Origin: Catonia carolina
Taxonomy: Eukaryota; Arthropoda; Insecta; Hemiptera; Achilidae
Reading direction: 5' to 3'
NCBI GenBank assembly: GCA_035578175.1
Contig: JAQMRL010000007.1
Span: 51,737,227 to 51,801,226, forward strand
Length of the DNA stretch: 64,000 nucleotides
In this document: positions 49,881-62,850 of the stretch, one piece after another
Numbering within the stretch: the first letter of the stretch is position 1
How the letters are laid out: every line of letters begins with the position of its first letter
The notes under the pieces: generated by a model
The model's database searches: none
Seen by the model: the letters and a program-made list of their open reading frames with translations, nothing else
Told to the model about the DNA's origin: nothing
Program-made: the position numbers and the translations under genes

Positions 49881-51733
49881 GCAGTGTAAAACTATAACCT
49901 TTAACACCTGATTCGTACAGATAAGATAAATAAAAAATAATTCGGCGACAGCATTCGCTTAATTGTCGTAGCGAAAGTAGAAACAGAAAAATTACGATCC
50001 CGCTAGCTGTAATTTTATAGAGTTTTAGGCCTGTAATCAGTGTTTATGTAGGCAGCTTGTTCCAATATTACAATTTTATAAGCATTATCAGATGCGACTT
50101 TTTAACGTTCCGAAACCGAACAATTCATGCGTTCTCTTAAGCAAGGTAGGCTTATAAAATTACTTATTTTCAATTTAATTTGTCAGTAAACTAAAATGCT
50201 GGCTGTTGAAATTGTTGTGCAATGAAAGTTGTTTTTTAGGTAAGCAGCGGAAAAGGTGGTTTGAGCGTTTAAAATCTTTTCTGAGTGAGATGAGTTGAGT
50301 TGGTTTACATGGTCTTCTCACAGCGTTTATAATTATACTTATCAGAATGCCAGTCCTTCGGAAAATCATGTACTTTCGACTCTCCAAATGACACCTGTAT
50401 TTCATTATCAACAGGGTTTGATTGTAAAATGAAATTCATGAATCTCAGATGAGAGAACTCTGACTAGTGTCATTTATACCTCTACCTCTTCTGTTCTTAC
50501 GTGCTTTAGTCATATAATTGGCTGACCCTGTGATAAATATGAATACATATTTTCGGTCAGGAACTAGCAAATTACGTGCAAAAAATGTTTAACACTCTAC
50601 CTTTTCATTATGGCCACAATAAATTTCATACATCTTAAAATACAGGAACTAATGAAATAAGAGTAAAGCCAGAAAACCTTTTTCGAAATTACATCGGCCA
50701 TTATATCATCATTTTGTGAGACCGTTGATTATTATTTTTCGACTAATGCTCGTTGGTAGAGCAAAATAGTTTTCTTGTTATAAAACGGATTAATGAGGTA
50801 TATTTTCTTACCCGGTAGAATATTGACTTTGTTTCTTCTCAAGATATTTTGAATTAGATTTTTCAGTTGCCGTCTACGTATCGTAATATTTATTTACAGT
50901 TGTATAAAGTCATTCCCTTAAAAATATGATACATTACTGGCCAAAAATTAGGTTACAAAAAATCGAACAACTAGGGAAAATAGATAACTCTCTTTTGTTT
51001 TTTTTCTTTGTGTCGTTATCGAATGAACACTCGTGATTTTTTAAAAAACCGTGTTAACATTTAGCAGCAACAGAAACCAATTTTTAATTTCCTTAAAAAC
51101 CCGAAAGATCTCTACAATGGGGTACTACATATTTCGTAAGTGATATTCACCGAGAAACTATAAATCTCATTAAAAGGTACCTTCTTATGTTCTGCCCTAC
51201 CGTTAACTAGAAGTTGACGTTGGGTGTGGACTTTATATTACAATCACACTCGACGTGACGCCCAGAATCAGTACGGACCAATCAGAAAGCAGCATATCCT
51301 GACGAATGACGTAACGCTCAAGACACTTTGTCATTGGTTGACATCGGTGTGACGTAGTACAGTAATATAAACTCTCTGATTGGACAATATTAACCAATCA
51401 AAACGACGCAAAAGAAGACATCTGATTGGTTAAAGCTGGGCTTTCCCATTGGCCGAAAATACGAGACTCTGATTGGGCAATTATTACCTGAGCCGTTGAC
51501 GTCACATGCGCATCACACTCAACTTGGCCCGACTTACTCACGCAACCCTAACAGATCGTTTGTTGAATACCAGTTATACTTTGATACATATATTTTTGTT
51601 TCTGTTAAACACAATAATAGCGTAGGTCAAAAATGATTTGTCAAGTAACGTCTTGGTCAAGTCTATTTTTCGTTGTTTTAGGATCTGTTAGTTAACGGGA
51701 AATTTATAAGCAGTATTTATATCTTCTACACAG
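49881..51733 (+). repeat. Satellite unit U25
   Basis: 1,853 bp. CAATTTAATT near 50173, one extra A near 50960 and AAAACCCG near 51100. Confidence 0.96.
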
Positions 51734-53585
51734 GCAGTGTAAAACTATAACCTTTAACACCTGATTCGTACAGATAAGATAAATAAAAAATAATTCGGCG
51801 ACAGCATTCGCTTAATTGTCGTAGCGAAAGTAGAAACAGAAAAATTACGATCCCGCTAGCTGTAATTTTATAGAGTTTTAGGCCTGTAATCAGTGTTTAT
51901 GTAGGCAGCTTGTTCCAATATTACAATTTTATAAGCATTATCAGATGCGACTTTTTAACGTTCCGAAACCGAGCAATTCATGCGTTCTCTTAAGCAAGGT
52001 AGGCTTATAAAATTACTTATTTTCAATTTAATTTGTCAGTAAACTAAAATGCTGGCTGTTGAAATTGTTGTGCAATGAAAGTTGTTTTTTAGGCAAGCAG
52101 CGGAAAAGGTGGTTTGAGCGTTTAAAATCTTTTCTGAGTGAGATGAGTTGAGTTGGTTTACATGGTCTTCTCACAGCGTTTATAATTATACTTATCAGAA
52201 TGCCAGTCCTTCGGAAAATCATGTACTTTCGACTCTCCAAATGACACCTGTATTTCATTATCAACAGGGTTTCATTGTAAAATGAAATTCATGAATCTCA
52301 GATGAGAGAACTCTGACTAGTGTCATTTATACCTCTACCTCTTCTGTTCTTACGTGCTTTAGTCATATAATTGGCTGACCCTGTGATAAATATGAATACA
52401 TATTTTCGGTCAGGAACTAGCAAATTACGTGCAAAAAATGTTTAACACTCTACCTTTTCATTATGGCCACAATAAATTTCATACATCTTAAAATACAGGA
52501 ACTAATGAAATAAGAGTAAAGCCAGAAAACCTTTTTCGAAATTACATCGGCCATTATATCATCATTTTGTGAGACCGTTGATTATTATTTTTCGACTAAT
52601 GCTCGTTGGTAGAGCAAAATAGTTTTCTTGTTATAAAACGGATTAATGAGGTATATTTTCTTACCCGGTAGAATATTGACTTTGTTTCTTCTCAAGATAT
52701 TTTGAATTAGATTTTTCAGTTGCCGTCTACGTATCGTAATATTTATTTACAGTTGTATAAAGTCATTCCCTTAAAAATATGATACATTACTGGCCAAAAA
52801 TTAGGTTACAAAAATCGAACAACTAGGGAAAATAGATAACTCTCTTTTGTTTTTTTTCTTTGTGTCGTTATCGAATGAACACTCGTGATTTTTTAAAAAA
52901 CCGTGTTAACATTTAGCAGCAACAGAAACCAATTTTTAATTTCCTTAAAAACTCGAAAGATCTCTACAATGGGGTACTACATATTTCGTAAGTGATATTC
53001 ACCGAGAAACTATAAATCTCATTAAAAGGTACCTTCTTATGTTCTGCCCTACCGTTAACTAGAAGTTGACGTTGGGTGTGGACTTTATATTACAATCACA
53101 CTCGACGTGACGCCCAGAATCAGTACGGACCAATCAGAAAGCAGCATATCCTGACGAATGACGTAACGCTCAAGACACTTTGTCATTGGTTGACATCGGT
53201 GTGACGTAGTACAGTAATATAAACTCTCTGATTGGACAATATTAACCAATCAAAACGACGCAAAAGAAGACATCTGATTGGTTAAAGCTGGGCTTTCCCA
53301 TTGGCCGAAAATACGAGACTCTGATTGGGCAATTATTACCTGAGCCGTTGACGTCACATGCGCATCACACTCAACTTGGCCCGACTTACTCACGCAACCC
53401 TAACAGATCGTTTGTTGAATACCAGTTATACTTTGATACATATATTTTTGTTTCTGTTAAACACAATAATAGCGTAGGTCAAAAATGATTTGTCAAGTAA
53501 CGTCTTGGTCAAGTCTATTTTTCGTTGTTTTAGGATCTGTTAGTTAACGGGAAATTTATAAGCAGTATTTATATCTTCTACACAG
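51734..53585 (+). repeat. Satellite unit U26
   Basis: 1,852 bp. GAGCAATTC, CAATTTAATT, private TTAGGCAAGC near 52092 (removes the AGGTAAG donor-like motif) and GGGTTTCATTG as in U13. Confidence 0.96.
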
Positions 53586-55442
53586 GCAGTGTAAAACTAT
53601 AACCTTTAACACCTGATTCGTACAGATAAGATAAATAAAAAATAATTCGGCGACAGCATTCGCTTAATTGTCGTAGCGAAAGTAGAAACAGAAAAATTAC
53701 GATCCCGCTAGCTGTAATTTTATAGAGTTTTAGGCCTGTAATCAGTGTTTATGTAGGCAGCTTGTTCCAATATTACAATTTTATAAGCATTATCAGATGC
53801 GACTTTTTAACGTTCCGAAACCGAACAATTCATGCCTACCTTGCTCTTAAGCAAGGTAGGCTTATAAAATTACTTATTTTCAATCCAATTTGTCAGTAAA
53901 CTAAAATGCTGGCTGTTGAAATTGTTGTGCAATGAAAGTTGTTTTTTAGGTAAGCAGCGGAAAAGGTGGTTTGAGCGTTTAAAATCTTTTCTGAGTGAGA
54001 TGAGTTGAGTTGGTTTACATGGTCTTCTCACAGCGTTTATAATTATACTTATCAGAATGCCAGTCCTTCGGAAAATCATGTACTTTCGACTCTCCAAATG
54101 ACACCTGTATTTCATTATCAACAGGGTTTGATTGTAAAATGAAATTCATGAATCTCAGATGAGAGAACTCTGACTAGTGTCATTTATACCTCTACCTCTT
54201 CTGTTCTTACGTGCTTTAGTCATATAATTGGCTGACCCTGTGATAAATATGAATACATATTTTCGGTCAGGAACTAGCAAATTACGTGCAAAAAATGTTT
54301 AACACTCTACCTTTTCATTATGGCCACAATAAATTTCATACATCTTAAAATACAGGAACTAATGAAATAAGAGTAAAGCCAGAAAACCTTTTTCGAAATT
54401 ACATCGGCCATTATATCATCATTTTGTGAGACCGTTGATTATTATTTTTCGACTAATGCTCGTTGGTAGAGCAAAATAGTTTTCTTGTTATAAAACGGAT
54501 TAATGAGGTATATTTTCTTACCCGGTAGAATATTGACTTTGTTTCTTCTCAAGATATTTTGAATTAGATTTTTCAGTTGCCGTCTACGTATCGTAATATT
54601 TATTTACAGTTGTATAAAGTCATTCCCTTAAAAATATGATACATTACTGGCCAAAAATTAGGTTACAAAAATCGAACAACTAGGGAAAATAGATAACTCT
54701 CTTTTGTTTTTTTTCTTTGTGTCGTTATCGAATGAACACTCGTGATTTTTTAAAAAACCGTGTTAACATTTAGCAGCAACAGAAACCAATTTTTAATTTC
54801 CTTAAAAACTCGAAAGATCTCTACAATGGGGTACTACATATTTCGTAAGTGATATTCACCGAGAAACTATAAATCTCATTAAAAGGTACCTTCTTATGTT
54901 CTGCCCTACCGTTAACTAGAAGTTGACGTTGGGTGTGGACTTTATATTACAATCACACTCGACGTGACGCCCAGAATCAGTACGGACCAATCAGAAAGCA
55001 GCATATCCTGACGAATGACGTAACGCTCAAGACACTTTGTCATTGGTTGACATCGGTGTGACGTAGTACAGTAATATAAACTCTCTGATTGGACAATATT
55101 AACCAATCAAAACGACGCAAAAGAAGACATCTGATTGGTTAAAGCTGGGCTTTCCCATTGGCCGAAAATACGAGACTCTGATTGGGCAATTATTACCTGA
55201 GCCGTTGACGTCACATGCGCATCACACTCAACTTGGCCCGACTTACTCACGCAACCCTAACAGATCGTTTGTTGAATACCAGTTATACTTTGATACATAT
55301 ATTTTTGTTTCTGTTAAACACAATAATAGCGTAGGTCAAAAATGATTTGTCAAGTAACGTCTTGGTCAAGTCTATTTTTCGTTGTTTTAGGATCTGTTAG
55401 TTAACGGGAAATTTATAAGCAGTATTTATATCTTCTACACAG
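53586..55442 (+). repeat. Satellite unit U27 (hairpin variant)
   Basis: 1,857 bp; otherwise consensus. Confidence 0.96.
53834..53861. repeat. Perfect inverted repeat created by template switch (U27)
   Basis: Identical to the U15 hairpin, eight units away from U19. Confidence 0.9.
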
Positions 55443-57292
55443 GCAGTGTAAAACTATAACCTTTAACACCTGATTCGTACAGATAAGATAAATAAAAAAT
55501 AATTCGGCGACAGCATTCGCTTAATTGTCGTAGCGAAAGTAGAAACAGAAAAATTACGATCCCGCTAGCTGTAATTTTATAGAGTTTTAGGCCTGTAATC
55601 AGTGTTTATGTAGGCAGCTTGTTCCAATATTACAATTTTATAAGCATTATCAGATGCGACTTTTTAACGTTCCGAAACCGAACAATTCATGCGTTCTCTT
55701 AAGCAAGGTAGGCTTATAAAATTACTTATTTTCAATTTAATTTGTCAGTACACTAAAATGCTGGCTGTTGAAATTGTTGTGCAATGAAAGTTGTTTTTTA
55801 GGTAAGCAGCGGAAAAGGTGGTTTGAGCGTTTAAAATCTTTTCTGAGTGAGATGAGTTGAGTTGGTTTACATGGTCTTCTCACAGCGTTTATAATTATAC
55901 TTATCAGAATGCCAGTCCTTCGGAAAATCATGTACTTTCGACTCTCCAAATGACACCTGTATTTCATTATCAACAGGGTTTGATTGTAAAATGAAATTCA
56001 TGAATCTCAGATGAGAGAACTCTGACTAGTGTCATTTATACCTCTACCTCTTCTGTTCTTACGTGCTTTAGTCATATAATTGGCTGACCCTGTGATAAAT
56101 ATGAATACATATTTTCGGTCAGGAACTAGCAAATTACGTGCAAAAAATGTTTAACACTCTACCTTTTCATTATGGCCACAATAAATTTCATACATCTTAA
56201 AATACAGGAACTAATGAAATAAGAGTAAAGCCAGAAAACCTTTTTCGAAATTACATCGGCCATTATATCATCATTTTGTGAGACCGTTGATTATTATTTT
56301 TCGACTAATGCTCGTTGGTAGAGCAAAATAGTTTTCTTGTTATAAAACGGATTAATGAGGTATATTTTCTTACCCGGTAGAATATTGACTTTGTTTCTTC
56401 TCAAGATATTTTGAATTAGATTTTTCAGTTGCCGTCTACGTATCGTAATATTTATTTACAGTTGTATAAAGTCATTCCCTTAAAAATATGATACATTACT
56501 GGCCAAAAATTAGGTTACAAAAATCGAACAACTAGGGAAAATAGATAACTCTCTTTTGTTTTTTTTCTTTGTGTCGTTATCGAATGAACACTCGTGATTT
56601 TTTAAAAAACCGTGTTAACATTTAGCAGCAACAGAAACCAATTTTTAATTTCCTTAAAAACTCGAAAGATCTCTACAATGGGGTACTACATATTTCGTAA
56701 GTGATATTCACCGAGAAACTATAAATCCACATATCAGAGTGCGTTATGTTCTGCCCTACCGTTAACTAGAAGTTGACGTTGGGTGTGGACTTTATATTAC
56801 AATCACACTCGACGTGACGCCCAGAATCAGTACGGACCAATCAGAAGCAGCATATCCTGACGAATGACGTAACGCTCAAGACACTTTGTCATTGGTTGAC
56901 ATCGGTGTGACGTTAGTACAGTAATATAAACTCTCTGATTGGACAATATTAACCAATCAAAACGACGCAAAAGAAGACATCTGATTGGTTAAAGCTGGGC
57001 TTTCCCATTGGCCGAAAATACGAGACTCTGATTGGGCAATTATTACCTGAGCCGTTGACGTCACATGCGCATCACACTCAACTTGGCCCGACTTACTCAC
57101 GCAACCCTAACAGATCGTTTGTTGAATACCAGTTATACTTTGATACATATATTTTTGTTTCTGTTAAACACAATAATAGCGTAGGTCAAAAATGATTTGT
57201 CAAGTAACGTCTTGGTCAAGTCTATTTTTCGTTGTTTTAGGATCTGTTAGTTAACGGGAAATTTATAAGCAGTATTTATATCTTCTACACAG
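55443..57292 (+). repeat. Satellite unit U28 (patch variant)
   Basis: 1,850 bp. CAATTTAATT near 55735, private GTACACTAAA near 55748, CAGAAGCAGC (-1) near 56844 as in U24, one extra T near 56913, and a 17-bp foreign patch at 56728-56744. Confidence 0.96.
56728..56744. other. Private 17-bp sequence replacing 19 bp of satellite
   Basis: The stretch beginning CACATATCAG replaces u1286-u1304. The right border (u1305) coincides with where satellite resumes after the retrotransposon. I found no copy of it elsewhere in the window on either strand. It could be an excision or repair scar. Confidence 0.8.
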
Positions 57293-59145
57293 GCAGTGTA
57301 AAACTATAACCTTTAACACCTGATTCGTACAGATAAGATAAATAAAAAATAATTCGGCGACAGCATTCGCTTAATTGTCGTAGCGAAAGTAGAAACAGAA
57401 AAATTACGATCCCGCTAGCTGTAATTTTATAGAGTTTTAGGCCTGTAATCAGTGTTTATGTAGGCAGCTTGTTCCAATATTACAATTTTATAAGCATTAT
57501 CAGATGCGACTTTTTAACGTTCCGAAACCGAACAATTCATGCGTTCTCTTAAGCAAGGTAGGCTTATAAAATTACTTATTTTCAATCCAATTTGTCAGTA
57601 AACTAAAATGCTGGCTGTTGAAATTGTTGTGCAATGAAAGTTGTTTTTTAGGTAAGCAGCGGAAAAGGGTGGTTTGAGCGTTTAAAATCTTTTCTGAGTG
57701 AGATGAGTTGAGTTGGTTTACATGGTCTTCTCACAGCGTTTATAATTATACTTATCAGAATGCCAGTCCTTCGGAAAATCATGTACTTTCGACTCTCCAA
57801 ATGACACCTGTATTTCATTATCAACAGGGTTTGATTGTAAAATGAAATTCATGAATCTCAGATGAGAGAACTCTGACTAGTGTCATTTATACCTCTACCT
57901 CTTCTGTTCTTACGTGCTTTAGTCATATAATTGGCTGACCCTGTGATAAATATGAATACATATTTTCGGTCAGGAACTAGCAAATTACGTGCAAAAAATG
58001 TTTAACACTCTACCTTTTCATTATGGCCACAATAAATTTCATACATCTTAAAATACAGGAACTAATGAAATAAGAGTAAAGCCAGAAAACCTTTTTCGAA
58101 ATTACATCGGCCATTATATCATCATTTTGTGAGACCGTTGATTATTATTTTTCGACTAATGCTCGTTGGTAGAGCAAAATAGTTTTCTTGTTATAAAACG
58201 GATTAATGAGGTATATTTTCTTACCCGGTAGAATATTGACTTTGTTTCTTCTCAAGATATTTTGAATTAGATTTTTCAGTTGCCGTCTACGTATCGTAAT
58301 ATTTATTTACAGTTGTATAAAGTCATTCCCTTAAAAATATGATACATTACTGGCCAAAAATTAGGTTACAAAAATCGAACAACTAGGGAAAATAGATAAC
58401 TCTCTTTTGTTTTTTTTCTTTGTGTCGTTATCGAATGAACACTCGTGATTTTTTAAAAAACCGTGTTAACATTTAGCAGCAACAGAAACCAATTTTTAAT
58501 TTCCTTAAAAACTCGAAAGATCTCTACAATGGGGTACTACATATTTCGTAAGTGATATTCACCGAGAAACTATAAATCTCATTAAAAGGTACCTTCTTAT
58601 GTTCTGCCCTACCGTTAACTAGAAGTTGACGTTGGGTGTGGACTTTATATTACAATCACACTCGACGTGACGCCCAGAATCAGTACGGACCAATCAGAAA
58701 GCAGCATATCCTGACGAATGACGTAACGCTCAAGACACTTTGTCATTGGTTGACATCGGTGTGACGTAGTACAGTAATATAAACTCTCTGATTGGACAAT
58801 ATTAACCAATCAAAACGACGCAAAAGAAGACATCTGATTGGTTAAAGCTGGGCTTTCCCATTGGCCGAAAATACGAGACTCTGATTGGGCAATTATTACC
58901 TGAGCCGTTGACGTCACATGCGCATCACACTCAACTTGGCCCGACTTACTCACGCAACCCTAACAGATCGTTTGTTGAATACCAGTTATACTTTGATACA
59001 TATATTTTTGTTTCTGTTAAACACAATAATAGCGTAGGTCAAAAATGATTTGTCAAGTAACGTCTTGGTCAAGTCTATTTTTCGTTGTTTTAGGATCTGT
59101 TAGTTAACGGGAAATTTATAAGCAGTATTTATATCTTCTACACAG
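57293..59145 (+). repeat. Satellite unit U29
   Basis: 1,853 bp. One extra G (AAAAGGGTGG near 57664) frameshifts the 83-codon minus ORF, the only intact-length unit in which it is broken. Confidence 0.96.
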
Positions 59146-60997
59146 GCAGTGTAAAACTATAACCTTTAACACCTGATTCGTACAGATAAGATAAATAAAA
59201 AATAATTCGGCGACAGCATTCGCTTAATTGTCGTAGCGAAAGTAGAAACAGAAAAATTACGATCCCGCTAGCTGTAATTTTATAGAGTTTTAGGCCTGTA
59301 ATCAGTGTTTATGTAGGCAGCTTGTTCCAATATTACAATTTTATAAGCATTATCAGATGCGACTTTTTAACGTTCCGAAACCGAACAATTCATGCGTTCT
59401 CTTAAGCAAGGTAGGCTTATAAAATTACTTATTTTCAATCCAATTTGTCAGTAAACTAAAATGCTGGCTGTTGAAATTGTTGTGCAATGAAAGTTGTTTT
59501 TTAGGTAAGCAGCGGAAAAGGTGGTTTGAGCGTTTAAAATCTTTTCTGAGTGAGATGAGTTGAGTTGGTTTACATGGTCTTCTCACAGCGTTTATAATTA
59601 TACTTATCAGAATGCCAGTCCTTCGGAAAATCATGTACTTTCGACTCTCCAAATGACACCTGTATTTCATTATCAACAGGGTTTGATTGTAAAATGAAAT
59701 TCATGAATCTCAGATGAGAGAACTCTGACTAGTGTCATTTATACCTCTACCTCTTCTGTTCTTACGTGCTTTAGTCATATAATTGGCTGACCCTGTGATA
59801 AATATGAATACATATTTTCGGTCAGGAACTAGCAAATTACGTGCAAAAAATGTTTAACACTCTACCTTTTCATTATGGCCACAATAAATTTCATACATCT
59901 TAAAATACAGGAACTAATGAAATAAGAGTAAAGCCAGAAAACCTTTTTCGAAATTACATCGGCCATTATATCATCATTTTGTGAGACCGTTGATTATTAT
60001 TTTTCGACTAATGCTCGTTGGTAGAGCAAAATAGTTTTCTTGTTATAAAACGGATTAATGAGGTATATTTTCTTACCCGGTAGAATATTGACTTTGTTTC
60101 TTCTCAAGATATTTTGAATTAGATTTTTCAGTTGCCGTCTACGTATCGTAATATTTATTTACAGTTGTATAAAGTCATTCCCTTAAAAATATGATACATT
60201 ACTGGCCAAAAATTAGGTTACAAAAATCGAACAACTAGGGAAAATAGATAACTCTCTTTTGTTTTTTTTCTTTGTGTCGTTATCGAATGAACACTCGTGA
60301 TTTTTTAAAAAACCGTGTTAACATTTAGCAGCAACAGAAACCAATTTTTAATTTCCTTAAAAACCCGAAAGATCTCTACAATGGGGTACTACATATTTCG
60401 TAAGTGATATTCACCGAGAAACTATAAATCTCATTAAAAGGTACCTTCTTATGTTCTGCCCTACCGTTAACTAGAAGTTGACGTTGGGTGTGGACTTTAT
60501 ATTACAATCACACTCGACGTGACGCCCAGAATCAGTACGGACCAATCAGAAAGCAGCATATCCTGACGAATGACGTAACGCTCAAGACACTTTGTCATTG
60601 GTTGACATCGGTGTGACGTAGTACAGTAATATAAACTCTCTGATTGGACAATATTAACCAATCAAAACGACGCAAAAGAAGACATCTGATTGGTTAAAGC
60701 TGGGCTTTCCCATTGGCCGAAAATACGAGACTCTGATTGGGCAATTATTACCTGAGCCGTTGACGTCACATGCGCATCACACTCAACTTGGCCCGACTTA
60801 CTCACGCAACCCTAACAGATCGTTTGTTGAATACCAGTTATACTTTGATACATATATTTTTGTTTCTGTTAAACACAATAATAGCGTAGGTCAAAAATGA
60901 TTTGTCAAGTAACGTCTTGGTCAAGTCTATTTTTCGTTGTTTTAGGATCTGTTAGTTAACGGGAAATTTATAAGCAGTATTTATATCTTCTACACAG
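59146..60997 (+). repeat. Satellite unit U30
   Basis: 1,852 bp. AAAACCCG near 60362. Confidence 0.96.
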
Positions 60998-62850
60998 GCA
61001 GTGTAAAACTATAACCTTTAACACCTGATTCGTACAGATAAGATAAATAAAAAATAATTCGGCGACAGCATTCGCTTAATTGTCGTAGCGAAAGTAGAAA
61101 CAGAAAAATTACGATCCCGCTAGCTGTAATTTTATAGAGTTTTAGGCCTGTAATCAGTGTTTATGTAGGCAGCTTGTTCCAATATTACAATTTTATAAGC
61201 ATTATCAGATGCGACTTTTTAACGTTCCGAAACCGAGCAATTCATGCGTTCTCTTAAGCAAGGTAGGCTTATAAAATTACTTATTTTCAATTTAATTTGT
61301 CAGTAAACTAAAATGCTGGCTGTTGAAATTGTTGTGCAATGAAAGTTGTTTTTTAGGTAAGCAGCGGAAAAGGTGGTTTGAGCGTTTAAAATCTTTTCTG
61401 AGTGAGATGAGTTGAGTTGGTTTACATGGTCTTCTCACAGCGTTTATAATTATACTTATCAGAATGCCAGTCCTTCGGAAAATCATGTACTTTCGACTCT
61501 CCAAATGACACCTGTATTTCATTATCAACAGGGTTTGATTGTAAAATGAAATTCATGAATCTCAGATGAGAGAACTCTGACTAGTGTCATTTATACCTCT
61601 ACCTCTTCTGTTCTTACGTGCTTTAGTCATATAATTGGCTGACCCTGTGATAAATATGAATACATATTTTCGGTCAGGAACTAGCAAATTACGTGCAAAA
61701 AATGTTTAACACTCTACCTTTTCATTATGGCCACAATAAATTTCATACATCTTAAAATACAGGAACTAATGAAATAAGAGTAAAGCCAGAAAACCTTTTT
61801 CGAAATTACATCGGCCATTATATCATCATTTTGTGAGACCGTTGATTATTATTTTTCGACTAATGCTCGTTGGTAGAGCAAAATAGTTTTCTTGTTATAA
61901 AACGGATTAATGAGGTATATTTTCTTACCCGGTAGAATATTGACTTTGTTTCTTCTCAAGATATTTTGAATTAGATTTTTCAGTTGCCGTCTACGTATCG
62001 TAATATTTATTTACAGTTGTATAAAGTCATTCCCTTAAAAATATGATACATTACTGGCCAAAAATTAGGTTACAAAAATCGAACAACTAGGGAAAATAGA
62101 TAACTCTCTTTTGTTTTTTTTCTTTGTGTCGTTATCGAATGAACACTCGTGATTTTTTAAAAAACCGTGTTAACATTTAGCAGCAACAGAAACCAATTTT
62201 TAATTTCCTTAAAAACTCGAAAGATCTCTACAATGGGGGTACTACATATTTCGTAAGTGATATTCACCGAGAAACTATAAATCTCATTAAAAGGTACCTT
62301 CTTATGTTCTGCCCTACCGTTAACTAGAAGTTGACGTTGGGTGTGGACTTTATATTACAATCACACTCGACGTGACGCCCAGAATCAGTACGGACCAATC
62401 AGAAAGCAGCATATCCTGACGAATGACGTAACGCTCAAGACACTTTGTCATTGGTTGACATCGGTGTGACGTAGTACAGTAATATAAACTCTCTGATTGG
62501 ACAATATTAACCAATCAAAACGACGCAAAAGAAGACATCTGATTGGTTAAAGCTGGGCTTTCCCATTGGCCGAAAATACGAGACTCTGATTGGGCAATTA
62601 TTACCTGAGCCGTTGACGTCACATGCGCATCACACTCAACTTGGCCCGACTTACTCACGCAACCCTAACAGATCGTTTGTTGAATACCAGTTATACTTTG
62701 ATACATATATTTTTGTTTCTGTTAAACACAATAATAGCGTAGGTCAAAAATGATTTGTCAAGTAACGTCTTGGTCAAGTCTATTTTTCGTTGTTTTAGGA
62801 TCTGTTAGTTAACGGGAAATTTATAAGCAGTATTTATATCTTCTACACAG
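60998..62850 (+). repeat. Satellite unit U31
   Basis: 1,853 bp. GAGCAATTC near 61236, CAATTTAATT near 61290 and one extra G (ATGGGGGTAC near 62233). Confidence 0.96.

Noticed and set aside
16530..62850. Strict higher-order repeat structure
   Set aside because: Variants recur at mixed spacings (1, 3, 5, 9 units); no constant multi-unit period fits.
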